Source: Burkholderiales bacterium (GTDB lineage: Bacteria; Pseudomonadota; Gammaproteobacteria; Burkholderiales; Burkholderiaceae_C). From it: a stretch of DNA of 45,042 bases. Made by a program: the position numbers and the translations under genes. Location: contig RXJW01000050.1 in NCBI GenBank assembly GCA_003963005.1, positions 1-45,042 of the forward strand, given 5' to 3'. Of this stretch, positions 9,078-19,614 are shown piece after piece (within the stretch, counting starts at the first letter, position 1; every line of letters begins with the position of its first letter). The notes under the pieces are model-generated. The model did not search any database. It worked only from the letters and a program-made list of their open reading frames with translations, and was not told where the DNA came from.

Positions 9078-9797
9078 ATGCCGAGATCCGCCACCAGTCC
9101 CGAGCCCCAGTACCTCAAGGTCAAGAACCACCTGCGCGAAGGCATCGCCAGCGGCCACTGGGTGGCGGGCGACCTGCTGCCCAGCGAAGGGGCGCTGGTG
9201 ACGCAGTTCGAAGTCAGCCGCATGACGGTGAACCGTGCCCTGCGGGAGCTGGTGCAGGAGGGCCTGATTGAGCGGGTGCAAGGCGTGGGCAGCTTCGTGG
9301 CCCAGTTGCATCGCATCTCCAGCACGCTGAACGTGCGCGACGTGCACGAGGAAATCATCGAGCGCGGCGGGCAGCACCAGGCCGTCGTGCAGGCGCTCAC
9401 GCGTGGCAAGGCCACGCCCCAGCAGGCCGCCGAACTCGGCCTGAAGCGCGGAGCGCCGGTGTTCCTGAGCCTGATCGTGCACCTGGAGAACGGTGTGCCC
9501 ATCCAGTGCGAGGAGCGCGCCGTGAACCCGGCCTGTGCGCCCGAATACCTCGCCCAGGATTTCACGCAGATCACGCCCACCCACTACCTGCTGCAGGTGG
9601 CGCCGCTGTCGGAGGCGCGCTACATGATCGAGGCGGCCCTGCCGGGTGACGTCGAGTCGCGCCTGCTGGGCATCAACCGGCGCGATCCCTGCCTGGTCGT
9701 CAAGCGCATCACGTACAGCCGCGGCGTCGCGGTAACCTCTGTCAAATTGACGCATCCGGGTGTGCGTTACCAATTGCAAGGGAGCTTCTCGGCATGA
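9078..9797 (+). CDS. hutC: Histidine utilization repressor, GntR family
   Basis: 239-residue repressor of the hut genes. The N-terminal winged helix-turn-helix (about 10-75: YLKVKNHLREGI, LLPSEGALVTQFEVSRMTVN, GLIERVQGVGSFVAQ) is followed by a UTRA effector domain (about 90-235), which in HutC binds urocanate or formimidoylglutamate-type inducers. The C-terminal half has the typical VVKRITYSRGVAVTSVKLTHPG region. It is divergent from hutUH, with its own operator between them, so autoregulation is expected. No ribosome-binding site precedes ATG 9078, and the predicted transcription start coincides with it. Confidence 0.95.
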   Translation: MPRSATSPEPQYLKVKNHLREGIASGHWVAGDLLPSEGALVTQFEVSRMTVNRALRELVQEGLIERVQGVGSFVAQLHRISSTLNVRDVHEEIIERGGQHQAVVQALTRGKATPQQAAELGLKRGAPVFLSLIVHLENGVPIQCEERAVNPACAPEYLAQDFTQITPTHYLLQVAPLSEARYMIEAALPGDVESRLLGINRRDPCLVVKRITYSRGVAVTSVKLTHPGVRYQLQGSFSA

Positions 9798-9864
9798 GCC
9801 GACCCGCACAGAGCTGCGGACAATGCGCGGTTGCCTGTACAGCCACGAGCGCAAGGACAAGAAC

Positions 9865-10404
9865 ATGAGTTGGAGCAGGGTCAGCGCGGCCGACGTGCAG
9901 CCGCAGGCCTGGAAGAACCAGGGTGGGACGACACGCGAATTGCTCGCGTGGCCGCATGCCCACGACTGGGCGGTACGCATCAGCGTCGCGCGCGTGGAGC
10001 GCAACGGGCCGTTCTCGGCGTTCCCCGGCGTGCATCGCTGGATGGCGGTGATCCGCGGCGCCGGCCTGCGGCTGTTCGACTGGCCGCAGATGGTGGGCGA
10101 TGAGCCGCTACGTTTCGATGGCGGCCTGGCCCCCGAGGCCGAGTTGATCCGCGGTGACACCGATGTCTTCAACGTGATGGAGCGCCGCGGCAACCTGGAG
10201 GTGGAATCGGCGCACCACGTGCTGCTACCGCGCACACCCTGGGTCGGCCTGTTCACCGTCAGTGGCGGCCTGCTGGAACACGGCCACCGGGCCATGCCGA
10301 TGGCACCGCTGACGCTGGCCTGGTGCGAGAACCCGGTCGCGCAGAGCTGCGTCTTCACCGGCGAGGGCAATGCCTGGTGGCTCACCTGGAGCGACGAAGG
10401 GTGA
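9865..10404 (+). CDS. hutD: HutD family cupin protein
   Basis: 179-residue HutD protein, a bicupin found in proteobacterial hut operons. In Pseudomonas fluorescens it is proposed to bind formylglutamate and limit hut expression; no enzyme activity is established. Landmarks: [49 protein letters not shown] and NVMERRG. Start chosen at ATG 9865, preceded by AAGGA; ATG 9823 in frame would add 14 residues unlike the family. It lies between hutC and hutI in the same transcript, 67 bases after hutC and 4 before hutI. Confidence 0.9.
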   Translation: MSWSRVSAADVQPQAWKNQGGTTRELLAWPHAHDWAVRISVARVERNGPFSAFPGVHRWMAVIRGAGLRLFDWPQMVGDEPLRFDGGLAPEAELIRGDTDVFNVMERRGNLEVESAHHVLLPRTPWVGLFTVSGGLLEHGHRAMPMAPLTLAWCENPVAQSCVFTGEGNAWWLTWSDEG

Positions 10405-10408
10405 GGGC

Positions 10409-11599
10409 ATGAAGCTGTGGCGCGGCGGCCGGCTGGCCACCCTGGCGGGTGAGCGCGGCTGGGGGCTGATCGACGACGGCGCGCTGCTTGTTGACGACAG
10501 CGGGCATTTCGCCTGGGTCGGGCCGAGTGCCGACGCGCCCCGGGTCGATGACGTCGCCGAGTTGCACGGTGCTCTCGTCACGCCCGGGCTGGTGGACTGC
10601 CACACGCATCTCGTCTACGGCGGCAATCGCGCGAACGAGTTCGAGCAGCGCCTGCATGGCGTGAGCTATGCAGACATCGCCCGCGCCGGCGGGGGCATCA
10701 AGTCCACGGTCGCCGCCACCCGCGCGGCCAGCGAAAGCGAGCTGCTGGCAGCCGCGCAGCGCCGCGCGCGGGCGCTGATCGGCGAGGGCGTCACGACAGT
10801 GGAGATCAAGTCCGGCTACGGGCTCGATGCCGCCAGCGAAGCCCGCATGCTGCGTGTGGCACGGCGTCTGGCCGACCTGGGCCTGGACGTGCGCACGACC
10901 TACCTTGCCGCGCATGCGCTGCCGCCGGAGTTCCGTGATGCGGACGCCTACATCGACGCCGTCTGCGCCTGGCTGCCCGAGTTGCAGGCCGGCGGCCTCG
11001 TCGATGCGGTGGACGCCTTCTGCGAGCACATCGCCTTCAGCCCGGCACAGGTCGCGCGCGTCTTCGAGGCGGCGCTTCAGCACGGGCTGCCGGTCAAGCT
11101 CCATGCCGAGCAGTTGAGCGACCAGGGCGGAGCGCAGCTCGCGGCGCGCCACCGCGCGTTGAGCGCCGACCACCTGGAATACCTCAGCCCGGCGGGGGTG
11201 CAGGCCATGGCCGAAGCCGGCACCGTGGCGGTGCTGCTGCCCGGTGCGTTTTACGCGCTGCGGGAAACCCGCCTGCCGCCCGTCGCCGCGCTGCGCGAGG
11301 CCGGCGTGCCGATCGCGCTCGCCACCGATCACAACCCGGGCAGCTCGCCCACGCTGTCACCGCTGCTGATGCTGAACATGGGCTGTGTGCTGTTCGGCCT
11401 GACCCCCGAAGAATCGCTGCGGGGCCTGACCGTGAACGGCGCGCGTGCGCTGGGCCTGCACGACCGTGGCCAGCTGGTGGCGGGCCAGCGTGCTGACTTC
11501 TGCATCTGGCAGGCTGGACACCCGCGCGAGCTGGCTGCATCCTTCGGCCACAACCCGCTGATAGAACGGGTATGCCAGGCCAGACAGGGAGAACCATGA
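10409..11599 (+). CDS. hutI: Imidazolonepropionase
   Basis: Third step of the pathway: hydrolyses 4-imidazolone-5-propionate to N-formimidoyl-L-glutamate. 396-residue amidohydrolase with one metal site. Metal and active-site motifs: [11 protein letters not shown] (His65, His67), [13 protein letters not shown] (His232), [10 protein letters not shown] (His255) and [11 protein letters not shown] (Asp307). The [15 protein letters not shown] and [10 protein letters not shown] blocks are typical. Start ATG 10409 follows GAAGGGTGAGGGC. The stop overlaps the hutG ATG by 3 bases (ATGA). Confidence 0.96.
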   Translation: MKLWRGGRLATLAGERGWGLIDDGALLVDDSGHFAWVGPSADAPRVDDVAELHGALVTPGLVDCHTHLVYGGNRANEFEQRLHGVSYADIARAGGGIKSTVAATRAASESELLAAAQRRARALIGEGVTTVEIKSGYGLDAASEARMLRVARRLADLGLDVRTTYLAAHALPPEFRDADAYIDAVCAWLPELQAGGLVDAVDAFCEHIAFSPAQVARVFEAALQHGLPVKLHAEQLSDQGGAQLAARHRALSADHLEYLSPAGVQAMAEAGTVAVLLPGAFYALRETRLPPVAALREAGVPIALATDHNPGSSPTLSPLLMLNMGCVLFGLTPEESLRGLTVNGARALGLHDRGQLVAGQRADFCIWQAGHPRELAASFGHNPLIERVCQARQGEP

Positions 11600-12396
11600 G
11601 CGTCTATCGACTGCGGCAGGGCCATGTGCCGCTGCTGATCAGCCTGCCGCACGTCGGCACCGAGATCCCGCCCGAGCTGCACGACCGCTTCGTGCCGCGC
11701 GCCCTGGCCAGCGAGGACACCGACTGGCACCTGGAGCGCCTGTACGCACCGCTGGCCGAGAAGCTCGGCGCCAGCCTCATCGTGCCGCGCTACAGCCGCT
11801 ACGTCATTGACCTGAACCGCCCGCCGGACGATGCCCCGCTGTATCCCGGCGCCTCGGGCGGCACCGGCCTCGTGCCCACCCATTTCTTCACGAGCGAGCC
11901 GCTCTACCGCGATGGCGCTGTGCCCGATGTGATCGAGACGGCTGCGCGTCGCGAGGTGTACTGGCGCCCCTACCACGAGGCGCTGGAGGCCGAGCTGATC
12001 CGGCTTCGCGATGAGCATGGCCGCGGCCTGCTGTTTGACGGCCACAGCATCCGTTCGCATCTGCCCTGGCTGTTCGACGGTGAGCTGCCGGCGCTCAACC
12101 TCGGCACCGCGGACGGCGACGCCTGTGATCCGGCCATCACGGCGCGGCTGGGCGGCGTGCTGGCCGGGCAGACCGGCTACACCCAGGTCGTCAACGGCCG
12201 CTTCAAGGGCGGCTACATCACGCGCCACTACGGCCGGCCGGGGGACGGCCTGCACGCCGTCCAGCTGGAGATGTGCCAGCGCTGCTACATGGATGAAGCC
12301 GCCGACCCGGCCGGCGCCTACGACGAAGCGCTGGCCGCCCGGGTGGCCCCGGTCATCGAGCAGCTGCTGCAGGAGATGCTCGCATGGCATCCCTGA
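11596..12396 (+). CDS. hutG: N-formylglutamate deformylase
   Basis: Final step of the five-enzyme route: releases formate and L-glutamate from N-formyl-L-glutamate. 266 residues with the family's [19 protein letters not shown] start, [29 protein letters not shown], and [21 protein letters not shown] 11596 overlaps the hutI stop (ATGA) and is preceded by CAGGGAG. This HutG is the deformylase and not the arginase-like formimidoylglutamase that shares the symbol in enteric bacteria. Its end overlaps hutF by 13 bases. Confidence 0.95.
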   Translation: MSVYRLRQGHVPLLISLPHVGTEIPPELHDRFVPRALASEDTDWHLERLYAPLAEKLGASLIVPRYSRYVIDLNRPPDDAPLYPGASGGTGLVPTHFFTSEPLYRDGAVPDVIETAARREVYWRPYHEALEAELIRLRDEHGRGLLFDGHSIRSHLPWLFDGELPALNLGTADGDACDPAITARLGGVLAGQTGYTQVVNGRFKGGYITRHYGRPGDGLHAVQLEMCQRCYMDEAADPAGAYDEALAARVAPVIEQLLQEMLAWHP

Positions 12397-13769
12397 AGCG
12401 ACTGCATGCGCCGCTCGCCTGGGTCGAGGGTCGGTGGCAGCGTGATGTGCTAATGACCGTGGACGCCAGCGGCCACTGGGGCGACATCGCCGCCCAACAA
12501 CCCGCGCCGCCGGATGCCGAGCGGCTGGCCGGCCCGGTCATCCCGAGCCTCGTGAATGCCCACAGCCACGCCTTCCAGCGCGCCTTCGTGGGCCTGGCGG
12601 AGCGCCGGGACGCGGGCCAGGACGATTTCTGGAGCTGGCGTGACCGCATGTACGCGCTGGCCCTGCGCATCTCGCCGCAGCAGCTGCGGGCGGTGGCCGG
12701 CCAGCTTTATGCCGAGCTGCTGCGCGGCGGCTACACGCACGTGTGCGAATTCCACTACCTGCACCACCCCGGTGACGGGCAGGTCTTCGACGACGAGCTC
12801 GACATGGCCTGGGCGCTGGCCGAGGCGGCGCAGGACGTGGGCATCGGCCTGACGCTGCTGCCCGTCGTCTACACGCGCAGCGGCTTCGGGGCCACGGGCC
12901 TGCGACCCGACCAGCATCGTTTCGAGGCGGATGCGAACTGGGCCTGGCGGGCCTGCCAGCGCGTGATGGCGGCAGGCCTGCCGCGGGTGAATGCCGGTGT
13001 CGCCCTGCATTCCCTGCGGGGTGCCGCGCCGCAGGACATCGCGCGCCTGGTGCAGCAGGTCGGCGCTGCGGATGTGCCGATCCACATCCACGTGGCCGAG
13101 CAGACCGCCGAGGTGGCGGATTGCCTGCAGGCCACCGGCAAGCGCCCGCTGCAATGGCTGGCCGACGCCGGGCTGCTGGATCCACGCTGGCAGCTGGTGC
13201 ATGCCACGCACGCGCAAGCCGAGGAGATCGACGCCGTGGCACGCAGCGGCGCGGGCATCGTCATCTGCCCCGGCACCGAGGCCAACCTGGGCGACGGTCT
13301 GCCCGACCTGCCGCGCTGGCTCGCCCAGGGCGTGCCCCTCACCGTGGGCTCGGACAGCCAGGTCACCCGCGGCTGGGTGGAGGAACTGCGCTGGCTCGAG
13401 TACGGCCAGCGGCTGGTCCTGCGCCAGCGCAACGTGGCCGCGGCACCCGGCCGCCAGCCGTCCAGCGCCGCGCGGCTCTTCGACGCGGCGGTGGGCGGGG
13501 GCGCGCGGGCGGCGGGATTCACCGCCTGGGGCCTCACGCCCGGCGCGCGGGCCGACTGCCTGGTGCTCAACCGCGAGGCCGATGCGCTGCGCGGCCTGCC
13601 CGACGAACACCTGCTGGACGCCGTCGTCTTCGGCAGCAACGGCTCGCCCTGGCAGTCGGTCTGGGTGGCCGGCCGGGCGCGGCCCTGGCGGGCGCCGCAG
13701 CGGATGGCGGACGCCTTCGAGGCGGCCATGCGCGCGCTGTGGGCTGCCCCCGAGGCGCCGCCCGCCTGA
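12384..13769 (+). CDS. hutF: Formimidoylglutamate deiminase
   Basis: Fourth step: converts N-formimidoyl-L-glutamate to N-formyl-L-glutamate and ammonia. 461-residue zinc amidohydrolase. Motifs: VNAHSHAFQRA (metal His60, His62), VCEFHYLHH, IHIHVAEQT, WQLVHATHA, and TVGSDSQVTRGWVEELRWLE. The gene starts 13 bases before the hutG stop and ends the hutCDIGF cluster. Its presence with the deformylase shows that this organism uses the route releasing two ammonias and formate (one ammonia from HutH, one here). No histidine or urocanate transporter gene is attached to the cluster. Confidence 0.95.
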   Translation: MASLKRLHAPLAWVEGRWQRDVLMTVDASGHWGDIAAQQPAPPDAERLAGPVIPSLVNAHSHAFQRAFVGLAERRDAGQDDFWSWRDRMYALALRISPQQLRAVAGQLYAELLRGGYTHVCEFHYLHHPGDGQVFDDELDMAWALAEAAQDVGIGLTLLPVVYTRSGFGATGLRPDQHRFEADANWAWRACQRVMAAGLPRVNAGVALHSLRGAAPQDIARLVQQVGAADVPIHIHVAEQTAEVADCLQATGKRPLQWLADAGLLDPRWQLVHATHAQAEEIDAVARSGAGIVICPGTEANLGDGLPDLPRWLAQGVPLTVGSDSQVTRGWVEELRWLEYGQRLVLRQRNVAAAPGRQPSSAARLFDAAVGGGARAAGFTAWGLTPGARADCLVLNREADALRGLPDEHLLDAVVFGSNGSPWQSVWVAGRARPWRAPQRMADAFEAAMRALWAAPEAPPA

Positions 13770-13826
13770 GCTTGGCGGATTGGCATCCAGACGTTAGGCT
13801 GTTTGCAAAACGTCACGGAGGGTGCG

Positions 13827-15380
13827 ATGAAGCTGAGCGATTTCACGATCAAGGCACGGCTGCTGGCGTTGGCGGCCCTGGCGGTGGCGGGCATGCTGCT
13901 CGTCGGCGTCCAGGGGCTGCTCAGCTTGTCGCAGGCGCGCGAGGAGTTCGTGCACTACGTCGACAACGACGTCGAGTCGCTGACCCAGCTCGCCGGTGTG
14001 CGCGCGGGCGTGGGGAACCTGCGCCGCTACGAGAAGGACCTCCTCATCAACCTGGCCGACCCCAAGGCCATCGAGAAGTACCGCAAGGACTGGGACGCGA
14101 CCTTCGACAAGGTGAAGAAGAGCCTGGACGCCATCGGCGCGCTGGACCTCCCGCCTGCCCTGCGCAAGGACCCGGCGTTGATGCAGCAAGCCTTGCAGGA
14201 CTACCGCAGCGGCTTCGCCGGCATCCTCGAGCGCGTCATGAAGGGTGAATTTGCCGACACCGCGGCGGCCAACTTGGCCATGGAGCCGGTCAAGGGGTCG
14301 GTGCGGGCCATGGACAAGTCGCTGGCAGAGCTGACCGAGAAGATTGATCGCCATTCCGAGGAACAGGTCGCCCAGCTCGAAGCGCGCGACCGCAGCATCC
14401 GCCGCAATCTGGTCATCGTCGTGGTGATCGCCGTGCTGTTGCTCGGCATCTACACGGCGGTGAACATCCGCTCCATCCTGTCGCCGCTGGCCTACGCCGT
14501 GAAGACGGCCCAGCGCATCGCCGGCCAGGACCTCAGCCAGCCGGTCCGCGCCGACGGTCGCGACGAAACCGCCGCCCTGATGCGTGGCGTGCAGGGCATG
14601 CAGGAGTCGTTGTCGCGCGTCGTGACCGGCGTTCGGCAATCGACAGACAGCATCGCGCACGCGTCTCGCGAGGTGGCCACCGGCAGCCAGGATTTGAGCA
14701 ACCGCACCGAGCAGGCGGCGTCCAACCTGCAGCAGACGGCCTCCGCGATGGAGGAGTTGACGGCCAGCGTCACCCACAACGCCGAGTCTGCCCGCCAGGC
14801 CAACCAGCTCGCCCACGAGGCCGCCGAGGTGGCCCGCCGCGGCGGGGCGGTGGTCGACGAGGTGGTGCAGACGATGAGCCGCATCAGCGTGTCGTCCAGC
14901 AAGATCGGCGACATCATCTCGGTCATCGACGGCATCGCCTTCCAGACCAACATCCTCGCGCTGAACGCGGCCGTCGAGGCGGCGCGTGCCGGTGAGCAGG
15001 GGCGCGGCTTCGCGGTGGTGGCGGGCGAGGTGCGCACGCTGGCCCAGCGCTCGGCCGAGGCCGCCAAGGAGATCAAGGCCCTGATCATGAGCAGCGGCGA
15101 GAACGTCGACAGCGGCACGGCACTGGTGGCCAAGGCCGGTGAGACGATGCACGAGATCATCGGCGCCATCGCCCGCGTCAGCAGCATCGTCTCCGAGATC
15201 AGCCACGCCACGGGCGAGCAGAGCACGGGCATCAACCAGATCGGGCAGGCCATCGCCAACCTCGATCAGATGACCCAGCAGAACGCCGCGCTCGTGGAGG
15301 AGTCAGCCGCTGCAGCGCACAGCCTGCAGCAGCAGGCCGACGAACTGTCGCGATCGGTGGCGGTGTTCCGGTTGAGCTGA
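13827..15380 (+). CDS. Methyl-accepting chemotaxis protein
   Basis: 517-residue chemoreceptor of Tsr/Tar topology. TM1 is at about residues 11-32, then a periplasmic four-helix-bundle sensor of about 160 residues ([16 protein letters not shown] is typical of the 4HB_MCP domain), TM2 at about 194-213, HAMP at about 214-266, and a long methylation/signalling coiled coil. The CheW/CheA-binding tip reads [20 protein letters not shown]. The C-terminus ends in FRLS with no CheR-tethering NWETF-type pentapeptide. Start ATG 13827 has GGAGGG upstream; an in-frame ATG at 13803 is less likely. The ligand is unknown. It follows the hut operon by 57 bases but is probably a separate unit. Confidence 0.92.
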   Translation: MKLSDFTIKARLLALAALAVAGMLLVGVQGLLSLSQAREEFVHYVDNDVESLTQLAGVRAGVGNLRRYEKDLLINLADPKAIEKYRKDWDATFDKVKKSLDAIGALDLPPALRKDPALMQQALQDYRSGFAGILERVMKGEFADTAAANLAMEPVKGSVRAMDKSLAELTEKIDRHSEEQVAQLEARDRSIRRNLVIVVVIAVLLLGIYTAVNIRSILSPLAYAVKTAQRIAGQDLSQPVRADGRDETAALMRGVQGMQESLSRVVTGVRQSTDSIAHASREVATGSQDLSNRTEQAASNLQQTASAMEELTASVTHNAESARQANQLAHEAAEVARRGGAVVDEVVQTMSRISVSSSKIGDIISVIDGIAFQTNILALNAAVEAARAGEQGRGFAVVAGEVRTLAQRSAEAAKEIKALIMSSGENVDSGTALVAKAGETMHEIIGAIARVSSIVSEISHATGEQSTGINQIGQAIANLDQMTQQNAALVEESAAAAHSLQQQADELSRSVAVFRLS

Positions 15381-15398
15381 GCCGGTCACCGCGGGCGC

Positions 15399-18300
15399 TC
15401 AGGCCGAGGCGGTTTGACCCCCGTCGGGCAGGCGCCGGCGGCTGAAGCGCTGGATCATGTCGTCCACGAGTTCGTACAGCACCGGGATCACCAGCAGGCT
15501 CAGGAAGGTGCTCGTGATCAGCCCGCCGATGACGACGATGGCCATCGGTGCGCGGAAGCTCGGGTCGGTGCCGAAGCCCAGCGCGATCGGCATCATGCCC
15601 GCGCCCATGGCCAGCGTCGTCATGACGATCGGCCGGGCGCGCTTGTGGCAGGCGTCCAGCAGGGCGTCCAGGCGCGAGAGGCCCTGCTCACGCTGCGCGA
15701 CGATGGCGTACTCCACCAGCAGGATGGAGTTCTTCGTCGCGATGCCCATCAGCATGATCATGCCGATCATGGCCGGCATGCTGAGGTCGGTCTGCGTGAC
15801 GAACAGCGCCAGGATTGCCCCCGGGATCGACAGGATCAGCGCGCCCAGGATCGTCACCGGCTGCACCCAGGCGTGGAACAGCAGCACCAGCACGATGTAG
15901 ATGCAGGCCACGCCCGTGCCCATGGCGAGCGCAAAGCCCTGGCCGAGTTCGGCAAAGGCCTCGGCGTCGCCGATCTCGGCCTTGCTCACACCGGGCGGCA
16001 GGTTGACGACGCTCGGCAGTGCGGCCGCAGCGGCCTGCACCTCGGACAGCGGCTGGCCGTTCAACTCGATCTCGAAGGTGACGTTGCGCAGCCGATCGTA
16101 GCGGTCGATCTGGGCCGGGCCGCTGGTCAGGGCCAGCTCGGCCACCTGGCGCACCGGCACCGGACCGCGCGCGCCGGGCACGGTCAGCTCACCCAGCAGG
16201 GCCAGGTCCGCGCGGGCACCGTCCGGCAGGCGCACGACGATCGGCACCTGGCGCTGCGCGAGGTTGAGCTTGGGCAGGAACTGGTCGTAGTCGCCCGCGG
16301 TCGCGATGCGCAGCGTGTCGGCGATGGCCGCGGTGGACACGCCGAGGTCGGCGGCGCGGGCCGCATCGGGCCGGATGATCAGCTCGGGCCGCTGCAGGCT
16401 GGAGCTGCTCGTGACCTGGCCGATGCCCTTCAGCGTGCGCAGCTCCTGCTCCACCTTGGCGGCGTGTGAGGACAGCAGATCGCCGTCTTCACCCGCCAGC
16501 ACGAGCTGGTACTTGTTGTTGGAGCCCGCGAGGCTCACCTTGATGCGCGCGCCGGCAATGCCTTCCAGCTGCTCGCGCAGCTCGGCTTCGATCTGCTGCT
16601 TGCTGGTACCGCGGCGCTCACGGCGCGGCGTGAGGTTGATCGTCAGCGTGGCCTTGCGGGCTTCGGGGGCACCGCCCATCGCGAACGGGTCGGCGCCGGC
16701 ATTGCCGCCACCGACCGCCGTGTAGACCAGCTTGACATGCGGGTGCTTGGCGGCCACGGCATGCGCCTGCTGCGCAACGGCCTGGGTCTGCGCATAGGTG
16801 CTGCCCGGCGGCAGCTCCAGGTTGATCTGTGTTTGGCTCAGGTCATCCGGCGGCAGGAAGGCGCCGGGGATCTTGCCCAGGAACAGCGGCGTGCAGGCCG
16901 CCATGCTGAACGCGACCGTGAGCGCCATCGTCTTGCCCTTGTGCGTGAACGCCCAGCGGGCGGCCTTCAGGTAGGCCGGCATCCAGAAGGGGTCCTTGTG
17001 CTCGTGCTTCGGCGCCTTGAGGAGGTAGGCGGCCATCATCGGCGTGAGCAGCCGGGCGACGACGAGCGAGAAGAACACCGCGATGGAAGCCGTCCAGCCG
17101 AACTGCACGAAGAACTTGCCCACGACGCCGCTCATGAAGGCGGTCGGCAGGAACACCGCGATCAGCGTGAAGGTCGTGGCGATGACGGCCATGCCGATCT
17201 CGTCCGCCGCTTCACGCGCTGCTTCCAGCGGCGTCTTGCCCATCGTCAGGTGCCGCATGATGTTCTCGATCTCCACGATCGCGTCGTCCACCAGCACGCC
17301 GATGACGAGCGACAGCGACAGCAGCGTCACCACGTTGAGCGTGAAGCCCATCATCTCCATGACCCAGAAGGTCGGGATGGCCGACAGCGGCAGGGCCACC
17401 GCGCTGACGACGGTCGCCCGCCAGTCGCGCAGGAAGAACCACACCACGACGATGGCGAGGAAGGCGCCTTCCAGCAGCAGATACATGCTGCCGTGGTAGT
17501 TCTCGACGACCGGGTCCACGAAGTTGTAGGCCTCGGTGACGGTGATGTCCGGGTGGGCCGCCTTCAGCTCTTCGAGCGCCGCGCGGATGCGCTTGGCGAC
17601 ATCCACTTCGCCCGCCCCCTTGGCCCGCACGATTTCGAAGCCGACGACCGGCTTGCCGTTCAGGAAGGCGCCGGCACGGGTCTCGGCGAGCGTGTCGCTG
17701 ACGGTGGCGACCTGGTCCAGCCGCACGCGGCGGCCGTCGGTCAGCGGGATGTCCATCGCGGCCAGCTCGGCCGCGCTCTGCACGGTGCCGATGGTGCGCA
17801 GCGACTGCTCCGTGCCGCCGAGCTTGGCACGGCCGCCGGGGGCTTCCTGCTGCACCTGCTTGATCTGGCGCGACACCTCGGCCGCGGTCACGCCCAGCGC
17901 CAGCAGGCGTGACGGGTCCAGCTCCACACGCAGCTCGCGGCTCACGCCGCCCACCCGCGCGACCGAACCCACGCCGCGCACCGACAGCAGGCGCTTGGCC
18001 ACCTGGTTGTCGACGAACCAGCTCAGCGCCTCGTCGTCCATGCGGTCGCTGGAGACGGTGTAGGTCAGGATGGGTGCGCCGGAGAGGTTCATCTTGGTGA
18101 TGACCGGGTCGCGCAGGTCGGCAGGCAGGTCGGCGCGGATGCGGCTCACCGCGTCGCGCGTGTCGTCCAGTGCCTCCTGCAGCGGCTTCTCCAGCCGGAA
18201 CTCGGCGGTGACCGTGGCGCTGCCATCCTGCACCTTGGTGTAGAGGTGCTTGAGGCCCTGCGCGGAGGCGAGCGAGTTCTCGATCTTGCGCGCCACCTCG

Positions 18301-18488
18301 GTTTCCATCTGCGCGGGGGCCGCGCCCGGCAGCGAGGCGCTGACGACGATGGTGGGCAGCTCGATGTCGGGGAACTGCTGGATCTTCATCTTGCTGAAGC
18401 CGTACAGGCCGGCCGCCGTCAGCATGATGAAGAGCATGATGGCTGGCACCGGGTTGGCGATGGACCAGCGGGAGACGTTGAAGTTCAT
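15399..18488 (-). CDS. RND efflux transporter permease (HAE-1 family)
   Basis: 1029-residue inner-membrane drug/proton antiporter of the AcrB/MexB superfamily. It has 12 predicted membrane helices, two large periplasmic loops, and the proton-relay aspartates in VIGVLVDDAIVEIENIM. The N-terminus MNFNVSRWSIANPVPAIML and the KMKIQQFPDIELPTIVV segment indicate the branch nearer MdtB/MdtC-like and VexF-type pumps than classical AcrB. Last gene of a tetR-omf-mfp-rnd operon on the minus strand; the start lies 17 bases after the adaptor stop. It is convergent with the chemoreceptor gene (18 bases between). Substrate not predictable. Confidence 0.93.
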   Translation of the reverse strand: MNFNVSRWSIANPVPAIMLFIMLTAAGLYGFSKMKIQQFPDIELPTIVVSASLPGAAPAQMETEVARKIENSLASAQGLKHLYTKVQDGSATVTAEFRLEKPLQEALDDTRDAVSRIRADLPADLRDPVITKMNLSGAPILTYTVSSDRMDDEALSWFVDNQVAKRLLSVRGVGSVARVGGVSRELRVELDPSRLLALGVTAAEVSRQIKQVQQEAPGGRAKLGGTEQSLRTIGTVQSAAELAAMDIPLTDGRRVRLDQVATVSDTLAETRAGAFLNGKPVVGFEIVRAKGAGEVDVAKRIRAALEELKAAHPDITVTEAYNFVDPVVENYHGSMYLLLEGAFLAIVVVWFFLRDWRATVVSAVALPLSAIPTFWVMEMMGFTLNVVTLLSLSLVIGVLVDDAIVEIENIMRHLTMGKTPLEAAREAADEIGMAVIATTFTLIAVFLPTAFMSGVVGKFFVQFGWTASIAVFFSLVVARLLTPMMAAYLLKAPKHEHKDPFWMPAYLKAARWAFTHKGKTMALTVAFSMAACTPLFLGKIPGAFLPPDDLSQTQINLELPPGSTYAQTQAVAQQAHAVAAKHPHVKLVYTAVGGGNAGADPFAMGGAPEARKATLTINLTPRRERRGTSKQQIEAELREQLEGIAGARIKVSLAGSNNKYQLVLAGEDGDLLSSHAAKVEQELRTLKGIGQVTSSSSLQRPELIIRPDAARAADLGVSTAAIADTLRIATAGDYDQFLPKLNLAQRQVPIVVRLPDGARADLALLGELTVPGARGPVPVRQVAELALTSGPAQIDRYDRLRNVTFEIELNGQPLSEVQAAAAALPSVVNLPPGVSKAEIGDAEAFAELGQGFALAMGTGVACIYIVLVLLFHAWVQPVTILGALILSIPGAILALFVTQTDLSMPAMIGMIMLMGIATKNSILLVEYAIVAQREQGLSRLDALLDACHKRARPIVMTTLAMGAGMMPIALGFGTDPSFRAPMAIVVIGGLITSTFLSLLVIPVLYELVDDMIQRFSRRRLPDGGQTASA

Positions 18489-18505
18489 GGCGGGTCGTCC
18501 TGCGC

Positions 18506-19612
18506 TTACTTCGTGACGCGGACGGTGTCGCCATCCGCCAGGAAGCCCACGCCCGATTCGACGACGGCGGCACCTGCCGCCAGGCCCGCGCGCACTTCGA
18601 CACGGTCACCCTCGCGCCGACCGACCTGCACCTTGGTCTGGCGCACCCGGTTGCCGTCGATGCGGAACACGTAGCTGAAGCCGTCGCGCAGCAGCACGGC
18701 GCTTTGCGGCAGCGTCAGCGCCGCGCTCTCGCCGAGGATGAAGTCCCCCCGGGCAAAGAGCCCGGCGCGCAGCGCCTCGCCGGCCTTCAGGTCGACGTAC
18801 ACGAGCCCGTTGCGCGTCTGCGGATCGATCTGCGGTGCCACGCGGCGGATGCGACCCTCGACGGCCGGCGCCCCGCTGGGCTGCACGCGCACGACCTGAC
18901 CGGCCTGCAGGCGGGCCAGTTCGGGGCCCGGCACTTCCGCGCGCCATTCCAGGCGGCCGTGCCGCTGCAGGCGGAACAGCTCCTGACCCGGCTGCACCAG
19001 CGCACCCGGTGTGGCCAGGCGCGCGTTGATCACGCCGTCGTCGGGCGCGGTGATCTGCGTGTACGACAGGCGCAGCTGGTCGGCCTGCAGGCGGGCACGA
19101 GCGGCGGCCACGCGGGCCTGCCCGGCGGCATCGGCAGCCAGGGCCTGGTCGATCGCCTGCGGCGACAGCGCTTCGCTGCCCTGCAGCGTCTTCACGCGTT
19201 CGGCCGTCTGGTGGGCTTCACGGGCGGAGGCTTCAGCCTCCAGCAGCGCGGCCTTGCTGGCGGCGAGGTCGGCTTCGAGCGTGCCGGGGCTCAGGCGGGC
19301 CAGCAGCTGGCCCTTCTTCACGCGGTCGCCGACGTCGACCATCAGTGCGGCCAGCCGCTGTCCGCCGATCTCGGCGCCGATGACGACCTCCTGCCACGCG
19401 CCGATGGAGCCGGTGGCCGACAGCGTCTGCGGCCAGGTGCTGCTCTGGGCCAGCACCTGCCGGACGGTCAACGCGGGCTTGGTGGCGGCACTGGCCACGG
19501 GCGTCTGGGCGCCGGCCGGGCCGGACAGGGCGACGACGAAGGCCGCCGCAAGCGCGAGCGTGAGCGCTGCAGTCAGGGCGGTGGGGGCGGAGGGGAGGCG
19601 ACGGAATTTCAT
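18506..19612 (-). CDS. RND efflux periplasmic adaptor subunit (MFP)
   Basis: 368-residue membrane-fusion protein linking the RND pump to the outer-membrane factor. It has an N-terminal signal peptide (about 1-35, ending AGAQTP), a lipoyl-like/barrel-sandwich half motif VIGAEIGGQRLAALMVDVGD followed by VKKGQLLARLSP, a coiled-coil hairpin at about 110-175, the second lipoyl half YTQITAPDDGVINARLATPG, and a beta-barrel and membrane-proximal domain ending VGFLADGDTVRVTK. No lipobox is seen, so it is probably soluble periplasmic. ATG 19612 is 2 bases after the outer-membrane-factor stop, so the two are tightly coupled. Confidence 0.92.
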   Translation of the reverse strand: MKFRRLPSAPTALTAALTLALAAAFVVALSGPAGAQTPVASAATKPALTVRQVLAQSSTWPQTLSATGSIGAWQEVVIGAEIGGQRLAALMVDVGDRVKKGQLLARLSPGTLEADLAASKAALLEAEASAREAHQTAERVKTLQGSEALSPQAIDQALAADAAGQARVAAARARLQADQLRLSYTQITAPDDGVINARLATPGALVQPGQELFRLQRHGRLEWRAEVPGPELARLQAGQVVRVQPSGAPAVEGRIRRVAPQIDPQTRNGLVYVDLKAGEALRAGLFARGDFILGESAALTLPQSAVLLRDGFSYVFRIDGNRVRQTKVQVGRREGDRVEVRAGLAAGAAVVESGVGFLADGDTVRVTK

Positions 19613-19614
19613 GA

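Noticed and set aside
14936..15050. Highly conserved block in the chemoreceptor considered as evidence of recent transfer
   Set aside because: The signalling tip is nearly invariant in all such receptors.
15414..16469. Long plus-strand frame within the RND pump gene
   Set aside because: His/Gln/Arg-rich antisense translation of a clear 1029-residue permease.
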